Source: Pohlia nutans
Taxonomy: Eukaryota > Streptophyta > Bryopsida > Bryales > Mniaceae
Reading direction: 5' to 3'
Length of the DNA stretch: 64,000 nucleotides
NCBI GenBank assembly: GCA_022496805.1
Contig: CM040085.1
Location: 15,095,811 to 15,159,810, forward strand
Shown here: positions 10,607 through 21,900 of the stretch, one piece after another
Layout: every line of letters starts with the position of its first letter
How positions within the stretch are numbered: the stretch's first letter is position 1
Translations under genes and position numbers: made by a program
Notes under the pieces: generated by a model
Databases searched by the model: none
The model's input: only the letters and a program-made list of their open reading frames with translations
What the model was told of the DNA's origin: nothing

Positions 10607-10792
10607 TGAGTGGGTGGTGGGTGGAAGGCACTAGAAGACAAGAATTGAGGTCTCAAGAACCACCGATGCTCCACCCATTTCGGTACAAAGGAAATTTATA
10701 CTCAAGAATCCTCTTGTTTCCACCCATATCGGTGGAGCTTTCTCCTTTGGAGGACCGACCACCCACTGCCCCCCTTGCATGGAAGTCGGCCC
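10607..10792. mobile_element. Harbinger-like MITE-A, right part
   Basis: This is the remainder of the MITE begun at 1016-1030, which together make about 201 bp. It ends CATGGAAGTCGGCCC, the inverted copy of the left end apart from one or two bases, and is followed by TGA (10,793-10,795) matching 1013-1015. It has no coding capacity. The 3-bp duplication and GGGCC-type ends fit the PIF/Harbinger superfamily, although the usual target there is TWA. The empty site is visible in the unit copies at 28,525 and 44,180. Confidence 0.75.
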
Positions 10793-13700
10793 TGAGTGGG
10801 TGAAACTGCGAGACATGATCTTCCGGTTCTACCATGCCCAATTGCCGACCTTTTCACCCGGGCCAGCGCTCTCTACGGCCATGAGTTGCCCACAAATTAT
10901 TCAAAAGTCCTCAGTGTTTGTGGGTTCTGGAATGTCGTGTAGCCAGCTAACGGGTGGGTGGGCAACAAAGAGTGCTAGATAGTCTGAACTCTCAAGTGTC
11001 TTTTCTCCAAGCTCTCTGGCTGCTACCATTGCTACATCTTCAGTTCGTCACTTTAATGAAATGTTCTTTCATTTGCTAATTTTAAAAATAAAATTCAAAT
11101 GATTTTTTTTTAAAACCCCTTTTGTTCACTCACGTGGTTCCATACGGGATATCGTATTGCACCCCGGATAAGTGCCCAAAAAAAAGTAGGACTACACCTG
11201 AATCCATGTCAATTTTACTACTATCCACCATTGTAACAAATTCGATACTCAATTTAACAAATGAGTACCTATGGAATTTTTTCAGATGCATACCCATCCG
11301 GCAGCAAAATGAAAATGATATTGCAGTGAAGAGCTCAGACCTGAAGAAGCTGCAGAGTGTGTGGAATTTGGTCAAGCTTTTGGATTGCCACAGGTGTGAA
11401 CCCAGGATTCAGCTGTTGGGCTTGAAGAACCAAAGCGGCACAGGAGGAAAGAGAGGAAGCCTTAGGGCCTGATTCCATGCTCTCCCCATCCCCACTATTT
11501 TGAGTGGGAAGTGGGTGAAAAAAACACTTCCATGTCTTCCCAACTTGTCATGAAGATAATGGGTACGGGCCACAATCTTTGAAGGGCTTGGAGCAAGGAG
11601 ATGGCAAGCCCACAAAGTCAAGTGGGTTCCCAGAATGTTTAATCTAAGTCCTTGAAATTTGTGTCTTCTCCTAATTGATCAACCTTTAACCAGTGGGAAC
11701 ATTTGTCCACTCGCTTAGTTCATTTCTAGATTAGAGCACGTAAATCTATTTTTTAAATTTCAAAAATTGTGGGTTGCACATGTAATCATATACACACCCA
11801 ATCATCTTCCCCACAAAGTTTTGGTGGGAACTACAATGACAATAGTGGGGACGGGGTGAGCATGAAAGCTTACCCTTACTAGTTTGAGTATTCAAGAGTT
11901 ATATTTTTAGTCACAATTGTGACCAAGATACTTCCACATTGAAAGACATGCCTCATGGTGGACATGAAAGGTCATCTAATCTCATACAAGCTCCAAATGC
12001 ACCAATTGCTCACCCATTGGACTGTACCCATATCTAAGGTAAGGCTAGTTAGCAATCCAAAGACATAGCTATAATCCAAAGACATAGCTGCGTCCTGTTG
12101 TTTGTAACAAAAAATGAATCACTTCACCTTTTTAAGGTTTGATACTATTTTGGTACAAGGACATGGCAAAAGAAGAACTACTTTACGAAATTGAAGAGTG
12201 CAAAATTTCTTGCTAGAAAATTTGAACATTGAGGCACTGCACCATGAACTGTGTGTAATGGACTACATAACTAGCGAGGAACATGAGTCTCGAGTCGGTT
12301 ATGGGATATAACGTACGACTAAAAATTGGCATTTTTTGAACTAATATAGAAAGAAAGCTAGTCCTACAACAATTGCATGGAGTGAACTAGGAATGAACTA
12401 GTAGTGCAAAGAAGGAAGGCAAGAGTTATGAGTTCTAACTTGTGAGTGTGTAGTCATTCATGTGTTGACACATCTACTCCACAATTCATGGAGTAGGTTA
12501 TGGAATATTCTTTGTCTTCCATCCTAGGGAAGTTGTATCAATGACGCTTTTGTTCACTAGCAATATAGAATTTTACAAACGTGTTTATGAATATCACTCC
12601 GAGTTGGACACTTCATATGAAATATTAAGCTCTCAAAAGTAATTACAATTATCCGAAACTAGTCTCTAGGCGTAGAAGCAAGCTACGGTTCACCAAAATT
12701 GTAGTGGAAGCAACTTTTTAAAATTCACCTTGCATCCTATTTTGAACAATTCTTTACATTTAAAAAAATATTCATGGTGTTCTAAATCACCTTATTAAGG
12801 TCTTATATTTTTGTGTTTACGCGAACAATTATAAGATAAAGTAGGAAAAAAGGACAAAAATCGTGCGTCGTTTCCGTGCACATTTGCACCACCAATCATG
12901 ATATGTGTACATTCCAAGCAAAATTGGAAGTCACCATTTTGGGTATAGTTCTAGTACCTATTATAAAGTGGTGTAAAATTTTAATTTTATGAATTGACAT
13001 GATATTTTAAAATAATGTTTTCGTTCTAAAATGGATTTCCTTTATTTTGAGCTAATAGATCAATGTTCTAGGGGTTTTTTTTTTCGCCCTTCGCATTATT
13101 CACAAGAGTGCAAGTGGGCTTGCAATTGAAAATCTGACAATTGCTTTTTGAGCTTATCAAATCATATATCATCAACGAAGAGCTCTATATTGATTCTCCT
13201 TCTCGATGCATAATTAATCACTTCTTTGGTGCCATTTGGTGCAATCTGTACAATTTCATGCCCAAATGAGTATGCTTAAGATTTAGCACACAATAGCCTG
13301 CTTCTACCCCAAACGACTTGTCGATGATAGCGATTTTTCTATTTCGTAGTATCCAGCGTTCCATACTCTAGCCTGGCATCCCTGCTGCCTTTTACGCGTC
13401 AAGTTGTTACGAAAACAGTGTTCTCTTTGAGAAGCGGTTACGGCAATATGTGAGTATACAGAACAAAATTTCATGGGAGTTTTAAGTAGAGAACTACAAT
13501 AGGGTGTAGATTAAATCTAGAGTACAATGAAGAGTATAGCAGAAGGAATAAATTAACTGCTTCTAGACATCTTGCACGACAGTGTAATGTTCAGGATTGC
13601 ATCCCAAGAAAAAAAATCAACCACTTCCGTGTACAACTGAGGCAGTAAAAGACTTCAAGAGAGTGCGTCATATACCAAGTTCGTAAATTTGAGTGTAACA

Positions 13701-13859
13701 GGAAGGAAAAACCAACAACTCATACAAGACCAAACATGAAGAGTTTGTTCCAAGAAAAAACTCAACCTAGCTCATTCCCAGGTAAAAATTAAAAGTACAC
13801 TTCAAGGTCGTCATTGGACCTTCTATTTATTGAACTCCACTGCCAAAGTTTCAGACTGC
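10793..13859. repeat. R block, copy 1 (right part), non-coding
   Basis: No intact gene. 10,793-11,060 continues the fragment cut at 1015 and matches 28,528-28,710. 11,280-11,420 matches 30,150-30,290. 11,890-12,270 matches 30,780-31,110 and, in reverse, 59,460-59,610. 12,510-12,640 and 13,320-13,480 match 31,120-31,440. 12,056-12,093 contains a short direct duplication (AATCCAAAGACATAGCT twice). These are old, diverged copies of one ancestral segment. I cannot name what it encoded. Confidence 0.65.
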
Positions 13860-14089
13860 CAATGACGTGGCATCCTCGACTGTACGCAGGAGCAAACAAT
13901 CGATCCGGAATACACTAACCAAGAGAACCAAGACGACTCAAATAATATTTCGGCACACCATGCCTTCATCACAAGCTGTCAAGATGTCTCGTGAGCGCTC
14001 CTCCCTGGTTCCGCTAGCTGTTATCCTCGCTCCCTGCTCCGCTGATGAGCTCGCGCTGGAGTTCATGGTGGAATGGAATGGTGGCTTAA
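13860..14089 (-). repeat. GLP1 3' flank module
   Basis: This segment, plus sequence leftward to about 13,480, is strongly similar to the 3' flanks of GLP2 (31,470-32,061), GLP3 (36,580-37,167), GLP4 (41,624-42,370) and GLP5 (49,406-49,930). It holds the 3' untranslated region and transcript end of GLP1. I do not fix a single poly(A) signal. Confidence 0.7.
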
Positions 14090-14746
14090 TTACATGGCCG
14101 GCTGGAAGCCCTTCTTGATCATCTCCGTCGTCTCGTCCGACGTCCCGAACGCCTTCGACAAGATGCCGGTCTGGATGGCGGGGGTCGACCCGTACAGCGC
14201 CGAGGGCATCAGCTGCACGCCCGGGTTCTGCGCGTTCAGCACCGACACCGTCACGGAGTGCCCGCTGCCGGTGTTCAGCTGGAAGTGCACCAAGCCCTGC
14301 GGGAACAGGAAGAAGTCGCCCGTCTTCAGCGTCACGGCGTACAGCTTGCCCGCAGTGTCCACGAATCCCACGTACACCTGCCCCTTGAGCACCGTGATCA
14401 CCTCCGCGGCTCTGGGGTGCGTGTGGGGAGGCACCAGACCGCCCTTGGCGTAGTTGAACTTGGCCAGCGCGAAGCTCTGTGTGTTGAGCGCCGGGTAGTT
14501 GACGCCAGCGAAGCCGGGGATGATGCCGATGCCGAGCGGGTTGTTGGTGTCGGCGTCGGCGCGCAGGCCCCTGAATGCGAAGTCTTCAGGCATCACCATC
14601 GCCGGAGACTTGCAGGCGAGGCCATTGAACAAGAGGGGGCTCTTGAGGTCCGCCACGCAGAAGTCGTTGATGGCGCTGGGATCGGTGGCGCATACCACGG
14701 CCACCAGCAGGGCAGCCGCCACGAACCCAACCATGAGCTTGGCCAT
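14090..14746 (-). CDS. Germin-like protein GLP1
   Basis: A secreted cupin of the germin-like family, 218 residues, without introns. The start MAKLM is chosen because all five copies share it and an upstream in-frame ATG is not conserved in context. Residues 1-20 are a hydrophobic signal peptide ending near VVCA. Cys30 and Cys45 are the conserved germin disulfide pair. The cupin box has HTHPRAAE with metal ligands His108, His110 and Glu115, and the second box GDFFLFPQGLVHF has His154. No N-X-S/T sequon is seen. Family members bind Mn and act in the cell wall as oxalate oxidase, superoxide dismutase or other activities. Which applies here cannot be told. It differs from the other copies at Gly7 and Ser47. 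A 12 kb LINE interrupts its upstream region 490 bp before the ATG. Confidence 0.95.
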   Translation of the reverse strand: MAKLMVGFVAAALLVAVVCATDPSAINDFCVADLKSPLLFNGLACKSPAMVMPEDFAFRGLRADADTNNPLGIGIIPGFAGVNYPALNTQSFALAKFNYAKGGLVPPHTHPRAAEVITVLKGQVYVGFVDTAGKLYAVTLKTGDFFLFPQGLVHFQLNTGSGHSVTVSVLNAQNPGVQLMPSALYGSTPAIQTGILSKAFGTSDETTEMIKKGFQPAM

Positions 14747-15235
14747 CTCGACAGCCAGCGAGAGTCGATCGGAGCTAGCTAGAAACACAGACAATGAGCA
14801 CAAGCACGTCGAGAAGGCTAGCTCTCAGAGGAGTGACCTGAGAAGAGATGATGATCAGTCGACTGATGGAAGTGAGAAATGGGATCATGTACTTATATAA
14901 TCGCGACAGTGTTAAATCGGGGAAATCCTGAATTTCCGTGCGTAGTGAATGAACCAGACAGTTGTACACTCGATCGTAGTTGCTGCGAATGGGTGGGAAT
15001 CCACTGAGTTAATTTTTTAAGCAGTTTTAAATTTAAAGCCGAGGAATAGAAACATGCCCGGATTAGGTTGTTCCATGTCATCACGCAGCTCATTGAAAGA
15101 AATTACCTTCCAGGCACAGATACCCGGGCTTCTGACTGTCTGTACAGGGGTGTTTGGATAAGGAAGCTAGCATGATGCCTGTCAGTGATCGTAAGCTTAT
15201 GCACAGTGAAGCTCATTTTCATTTCATCGTCGACT
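14747..15235 (-). promoter_or_regulatory. GLP1 promoter module with TATA box
   Basis: The TATA box reads TATATAAG on the minus strand (14,892-14,899), about 145 bases before the ATG. The 5' leader carries GTCGACTGATCATCATC, shared with the other copies. A block around 14,915-14,960, reading CTGAATTTCCGTGCGTAGTG on the plus strand, is conserved in GLP2, GLP3 and GLP5 but not in GLP4. Similarity to the GLP5 promoter (48,170-48,748) runs to about 15,235, where the LINE begins. Confidence 0.75.
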
Positions 15236-15247
15236 CCTTGAACGATA
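15236..15247. repeat. LINE target-site duplication (left)
   Basis: CCTTGAACGATA, repeated exactly at 27,196-27,207. The same site in the GLP2 upstream region (about 34,837, CTCTTTGAACTCAAG) is uninterrupted, which supports an insertion here. Confidence 0.9.
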
Positions 15248-15513
15248 GAGAGAGAGAGAGGAACTCTGGCCCGAAGGGCCAGCGTGAATAAAGGGTTCGT
15301 TGGGGGGAGTGCGACCGGTCTGGTCACCAGGACCAGGCTGGGGCGGGTTCCCCTTGATGCCTTCTTTCGAAGGTGAACCCTATGGACACAGAAAAACAAT
15401 AATGAATAATTAGGGAAGTTACTGGATGTGGGTGGGGTAAGTAGGTATGAGGATATGGATGGAAAGTAATGTATGCACTGTATATATGTGTGTGCATATA
15501 TGTATGTATGTAC

Positions 15514-15553
<40 letters not shown>

Positions 15554-15905
15554 AGAGAGGGAGAGATGTAGGTAAATCGAGATATATATGGGTGCATTTG
15601 GTGATGGTTATTTGGATGATTGTGCAGCGAGTTGTGGTCCGTTGAGATGTAAAGGGAGAGTATGTCAGGTTAATCTGGAAGTGTTGGAAGAGTTTGTTGG
15701 TTTTCGATACGCCTTTTGGTTAGGATGATATGTTGTAGGCATTTAATAGCATTGATGTGGATGGCTTTGAGGGCTTTGTTGATCAGTGTCTCGTGTATTG
15801 TGAACTGGAGTTGGTTAGTCAGAGTGAATTTGATGTTGGCATGGATGGCTCCTCGAGCACCTGCCGTGAGGACTAATAAAGGGGCAACTGTCCAGCCCTG
15901 GTTGG
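15248..15905 (-). other. LINE 3' UTR with hairpin and (CT)n tail
   Basis: The end of the element, on the minus strand, is (CT)n preceded by CCAGAGTTC. A perfect 7-bp stem CTGGCCC/GGGCCAG with a 3-base loop lies at about 15,261-15,277. A pure TA run (about 15,517-15,550) sits farther in. LINE reverse transcriptases often recognise a 3' stem-loop of their RNA, so this is the likely recognition structure. A related 3' end occurs at 27,440-27,480. Confidence 0.7.
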
Positions 15906-18900
15906 TTATAGCTTGTAGAAGAGGGGCATATTTGATGGTTTTGTTGGTAATACTTTCTGGGGGGAATCTATCGTGACAGTATGTAAACTCAATAAATTGT
16001 ATTGTAACGTTGGGATGTGGCTCAGTGGGTGGGGGGGGGCATCAATGGGGTGATTTAGGACTATTAACATGTCTGGGCGAAGGTGGGCATTGCATCGGCA
16101 TGGTGGTGTTGGGCATGTACAAGGTAGAAGCCATGGGGGAACGGTGTTCTCAGAGGTGCGGTCTTGGTTTTTACTAGCGTTGACCAAGTTGTAGTATCTG
16201 GTTTTGGTGTTAGACATAAACATTTTATGGAGTTCCCAGATGGCTGTGTTATGGCGTTTGATACGGAGTTTGTGGATGTTTTGTTCTGGGCAAGCTAATA
16301 GGAGATGGGGCCAAGTATCAATAGATTGGGCGGGGCAGATAGAGCAGTTGATGGATGTATGTTGTGTTGGCCAAAAGAGGTGTTTTCGGGCGTTGCCCAT
16401 GTATTGGCCATAGCGGAATTTTAGAAGTTGATAAATTTGTGAGTCAGAGATTTCCTGAGTGTCCCAAAAATGGTTGGAGTATGTTTGATCAATGTCTTCA
16501 TTGTTGATCCATTTGTCTATGTATGTGAGGTGGGCAGCATTTTCTTTTTGTTGTAGAAGTTCTTCATCATGAAGGAATTTTTGGAAGTTGCGTATTGGGT
16601 CTTTAAATGGTTGGCCCGGTTGTTTTGGTATTCCTCGGTGCAGCCAGAAAGGGGCACTATGTGCATGGTGGTGCGGTTGTGTCATTTCAAGAAGAGGATA
16701 GGTGGTACCTATTTTGGCTAAATTGTCAGCATGTTCGTTACCAGTGATATTCATGTGAGCACGGACTTTATGGAGGAATGTGGGGGTGTGGTTTTGTTGT
16801 AGTAGTGATAGTATGGCTTGGAGTAGTAATTTGTCTGGATGGTTGTTTTGTAGTGATGGATGTTTGATATGGGTGCTGATCAGGTATAGAGAATTGAGGC
16901 TGTCTGTGAAAATATATATAGGGTCTGTTTGGTGTAGGGTGAGAGCAAGGGTGTCATAAATTGCTGAGAGTTTAGCACGTAGATTATTTTGTAGTCCGGG
17001 GAGTCTGTATATGTTATTGATGTTGCGGGCGGGGTTGTGAATGCCATATCCTGCAGTATCTCCGCCACCATTAAGGTCTGGCGGGATGAATGATCCATCA
17101 GTGTAGTAGCTGTCTATGGGGAATTTATTAGGTGGTTTTGAATTGAATGGAGGGCATGGTTGAATAGAAATGGTAATTGGGGGAGGTAAGGTGTAGTTAG
17201 GGGCATTGGTCCATGAGGGTGTTGGGTTAGCTGGAGTAGGTGAGGTGGTGATTTGTGGGTTGCGAGAGGGCGGGGGGTGTTCGAGATCAAGTATTGTGGC
17301 CAGACCATTTCTAAAGTGGATTTTGAATTCCCGGTAGGGAAAATTTGTAGAGATGCGGTGGACACAGAGTATATAAACGGCTGATGGTTCTTTGGTGGTT
17401 GGTTGTGGTGAGGTAGAATGTTTAGGTAGAAGAGGTGTTTCATAGGTGAGAGAATCGGCAGGAAGGTAAGCTAATACATGTGTATCGTTATATTGGTGTG
17501 ATAGTGGTGTATTGTTTGTGTACCATTGGAGGTCTGGGATGAGGAGGATGGTATAGTGGTTTGGATTTTCCTGGGCTGCAAGGCGGGCCCAGTGGAGGGC
17601 TTGTATGGCGAGTTCGGGTGTGTGGGGATGGGCCATACCGATAGTTTGCCATTTGTGGTTGAAGGCGGGGCCTAGGGACCCAAAGATTTGATCCCGGGAG
17701 TGTGGAGAGTTGTAGTGGGAAATTTGGATAGGGCAGGTGATAGGTGATGAAAAATAAGAGTGGGTTATGCCAAAGGAGGTGATGAGGTATCGTAGAATTT
17801 CAGGGTGAATGTGGTATTGACTCTGTTTATGTGTTTCGTCTCGAGGCTTGTAGTTGGTGTATCGTTGGTATAGGTGGACAATTTCTGATTCAAAATCTTG
17901 GAGGGGCGGGGTAATTGGAAGTTGCCTAGTTTGAAATGCTTGGTATTGCGACCAGAGCCAGGCAAGGCGGGTTAATGGAATTTCAATGAGGAATTTGCCT
18001 GTATCATCGTAAAGGTTCGCAGTGTCATTATGTTTGATTATGGTTGGACGGGCGGTATGAATATCTTTGTCCGGGTTGCATTCAAGTATGGAGATGTGGA
18101 CGTGATCCAGGTTCTTAGGCATAGTGCGGTGTCTTATATCTTTGGATTGTTCTTGGTGGAAGTGTTTGGAGATGAGGGTGTGGTAGTGTTGATTTTGTTT
18201 AGTGATGTAGAATTTTTGGAGGATGGTAATGTTGTGGTTGGTGAGGTTGGGTTTTGTGTAAGGGAAAATATATTTTTCAAGGAGCCATTGTGTATATGTT
18301 TGTTGATTGGGGAGAGTCCAGGAACATTGGTATTTATGGGTATAGCATTTTGTGTCAGTTGTCTTGTCAGTTCGAGTGTATGGGACTATTTTTAGAATGT
18401 TATGGATCGGGTGGTGTTTGAGTCTGTTACGCAGGAGGTTGGGAACTGGAATTGATGGGGTGTTGGCGGGAGTGTGAGGTAGGTCAGGGGGCGGGATCGG
18501 GACTGGTTGTGGGTGGGTTATATGGTGGTCTGGAAGGAGAGAGTTGGTGAGATGGCGGGAGGGGCACGGGTGTGGACATTGGGAGTTGCAGGGTGCTGGT
18601 TGGCAGAACATTATTTGGCAGTACATTAGAGCTGTTTGTTGGTTGCGTGTGCAGGTACCAAACTTGTTTTTAAATTGAGCATGAGTTAGCAGTGTGTTTC
18701 CTTCAATTGTAGTGAGTTGGGTGATGTCATGAATGCCGGTGGTGTACAGTTTATTGAGTAGTTTTTTGCTAGCGTGTTGTTGGGGGGGAGGGAGTTTGTG
18801 TTTATGGGTGTACCAGATTTGATCAATAAGGGTGTTAGTTTGAGGGAAGGAATCATCAAAGCTACGGAGTTGTACCTTTGATTGGTGAAGAAGGGCAATT

Positions 18901-21900
18901 GTTCTTGTTGTTGGGGAGTGAAGGCATTCTCTGTTGGTGATTTGGTCTAATGTCGTGGAGCCCTTGTGTTTTGCCATAATAAATTTGACTAGGCCACGGT
19001 AGAGAACACCTAGTTGGCCCGGATCATTAAGGGCATCACGGAGTTGTTCACCTATACATTTAATGTAGTCATTGGTGAATGAGAAGGCTTCAATGCCAAA
19101 GAGGTTGTTGGGAAGTTGGGTTGTAATGTTTGGGGTGCTCCGGGGGAGTTTACAGATGGTTTTCGTGGTTGCAATGATGATTTTATCTAGTTTTCGGATA
19201 TTTGGTATGGAATAAGGGACTGCATGGAAGCTGTATGCTACACCCGGGCGAAGGACTGTGTTAACGATTTTGATTTTTTGGCGAATTGTTGCGGGGGATA
19301 GTTGAAGTTGTTGGCTTTGTTTTAGGAGTTTTTTGGTAGAGAGGTTGCGTTGGAGGTTCCATTTGAGAGAAGGTACAAGTTGGATTCCTAGATATTTGTA
19401 TGGTTCATTTTGGGATAGGACCGGGAGTGGTGTATTATTGTATGTGATGTTGTGAGCTTGTATATAGGCTTTGAAGGTAGTTGGGGTGAGGTGTGATTTG
19501 TTTGGGCATCCCGTGATAGCGCATTTGGGGATGCTAAGATCCATCCCTGCCCAAGTATTGAAGCGGTAGAGTTTGTTGAGTTGGGGTTGAAGTGATTTGA
19601 TGTTGTTAGAGATGATGGCTAAGTCATCTGCGTAGGCAGCAGTACTTTCTTGTGTGTTAGAGGTTTTGAATGTGTAACCAAGGTTATCTCGTTGAAGCCA
19701 ACGAATGAGAGGTTCAAGAAAAAGGATAAATAGGTATGGACTAAGGGTGTCACCTTGAATTGTACCTCTTTGTATATGAACAGGGTTAGTAATGCCAAAA
19801 TGCTCTCCAGAGAAGGATGTGGTGGAGTGGGTGTATATATTGCCTACTAAGTGTACCGCATCTATTGGGTAACCTAAGTCTTCCATGATGGAGAGGAGCC
19901 GTGCATGATCAATGGATCCGAATGCGTTTTTGAAGTCAATATATATTAGATAAATGTCTTGGTTGGTAAATTTTGAGTCTTCGAGTGCAGCAAGCAGTTT
20001 TTGGATTTGTCTAGTGGTACAGCGTTCTGGTCTGAAACCTTCTTGGCTGCTGTGGAGAATTTGGTGTTCTTCACCATATGCGGAGAGTATGGTGGTGAGA
20101 GTGCTTGTGAAGAATTTATAGATGGTATTGGCCAAAGCTATTGGCCTATGGTTTGGTAGTTCCATGGGGTCTCCCTTTTTGTAGAGTAGGATTGTAAGGC
20201 TGGTTTTCCAGGTTTGTGGGATGGATCTTTGTTTGTAGCATTGGGAGAAAAACAAATATAGGAGGTTGTGGAATTGTTCTGGCATGTGTTTAATGGCAAC
20301 GTTAGGAAGTTTGTCTGGGCCTGGTGCTTTTGCATTTGCGAGGTGTTTTTTGCATATGTCGTAGATTTCGCGAGTGAAGTATGTGTATAGAGGTTGTGTA
20401 GGTGTTCCACGTTTTTCTAGACAGAAGCCATCAAGGTCATGCCAAGGGTATTTCTTGACTGCACAAGTGCATGTTGGGTCATGAGTGGTGGGGTGGTGGC
20501 ATATGGGGGCTACCGGTTGGGAATTGAGAGTTTGTTGTGCGTGGATTTCTCAGGCAATGTCGGAGGGGTGAGTTAAAATAGCTTGGTTTCGGGCTTTTAT
20601 GCAGTCAAGAGGTGGACTAGTGGTTTCGTTAAAGATGGCTTTGTGAATGCGCTTAGGTTTGGTGTTTAATATATATCGATATTGTTTTATGGCTTTTTGG
20701 ACGTTTGTGTTGGTTTATTTTTGTACAATGTTTCGGGCTTCTTTTTTGGCATTATGACCGATGGTAGCAAGGGCTTTTAGCCAGGCTGGAATTAGGTGTG
20801 TCATTGGAGGGGGATTAGGTGTGTTTGGAGGTAAGTTTTGGAGTATAGGGTGGAGTCTCCAATGGGCATCATGTTGGACTATGTATATGAGTTTTCGAAT
20901 AATATGATAATAGTGGAGTTGTTTCTTCCATTGGCGGCTTAGTTTGCGGGGGAGGAAGCCTCCTTGTTTTTTGGTTCTATGTGTTAGTGGTGGTGGTAGT
21001 GGTGTGGCACAAATTTGTGTGAATGTGTTGGAAAGGTTATTGATGATGGTGTCCATTTGGTGGATCGCTTCGTTCCATTCAAGGAAGGGGAGTGGGTGAG
21101 GGGTGTCTAGTAAGGTGGTGAGGTTATGTATATGATGGGAGTTAGTTTCGAGGAATGCTCGATGGAATTCTTGGAGTTTGGAGGGAGTTATAACGTTTGG
21201 TATGCGAGAGGTTGGTGTGGGTGGAGGTAAGGGATGTCTGGCTATAATGTAATTAGATGGGATGTTGAGTGAGATAGGAAAGTGGTCAGAGTTTAGGTGT
21301 AGGTTCGTGATAGTAGTGGAGGTATGTGGTAATGGGGAGGTGTTTTTGATATAGAAACCATCTATTAGGCTGTTGGATGTGTAATTGTCGCCTCCTTGTC
21401 TTGTATAATCGGTGTTTGTTTTAATGTATGTGAGATGTAGTGCAGATGTGAAACGGTGCCATTCTATATCTTGTGGCGCGGGTGGAGTCCATATAGTGTT
21501 GTTGTGTCGGCCTTGAAGGTTTATGTCTCTGTTATAGTCACCAAGCATTATGATTGTGTGGGTGGGTTTGGATGAGAGTGTGGATGTGATAGAATTTTGA
21601 ATTTGGGGAATGAGTGGGAGGTCATCGGGGTGGGAGGGCATGTATAAGTTAAGAATAATATGTGGATTGAGTGGGGTGTTGTGTAATTCAATAATTTGGA
21701 GGAATGGGGAGATTGTGTCTGGGGTTGGAATTTTGTGGATGTTGCCTGGGAAAGAGAGGGTGTTGTGAATGAGGGTCATGAGACCGCCGCGATTTGGGGT
21801 ATAGTTGAGGTAGCTGCGCCGGCTGCATTGAATGGCTTGATGAGTACAATTTTGAATGATCTTGTAATCTGGAAATAGCTTGGTTAGGTATTTTTGGGTT

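Noticed and set aside
10805..10815. CGAGAC in R-block DNA as part of the MULE motif array
   Set aside because: It is outside the element and is present in unit copies without a MULE (28,547), so it is coincidence.
14258..14782. Long open frames antisense to all five germin-like genes (up to 280 codons)
   Set aside because: They are mirror frames of GC-rich codons, Arg/His/Val-rich, and conserved only because the sense gene is.
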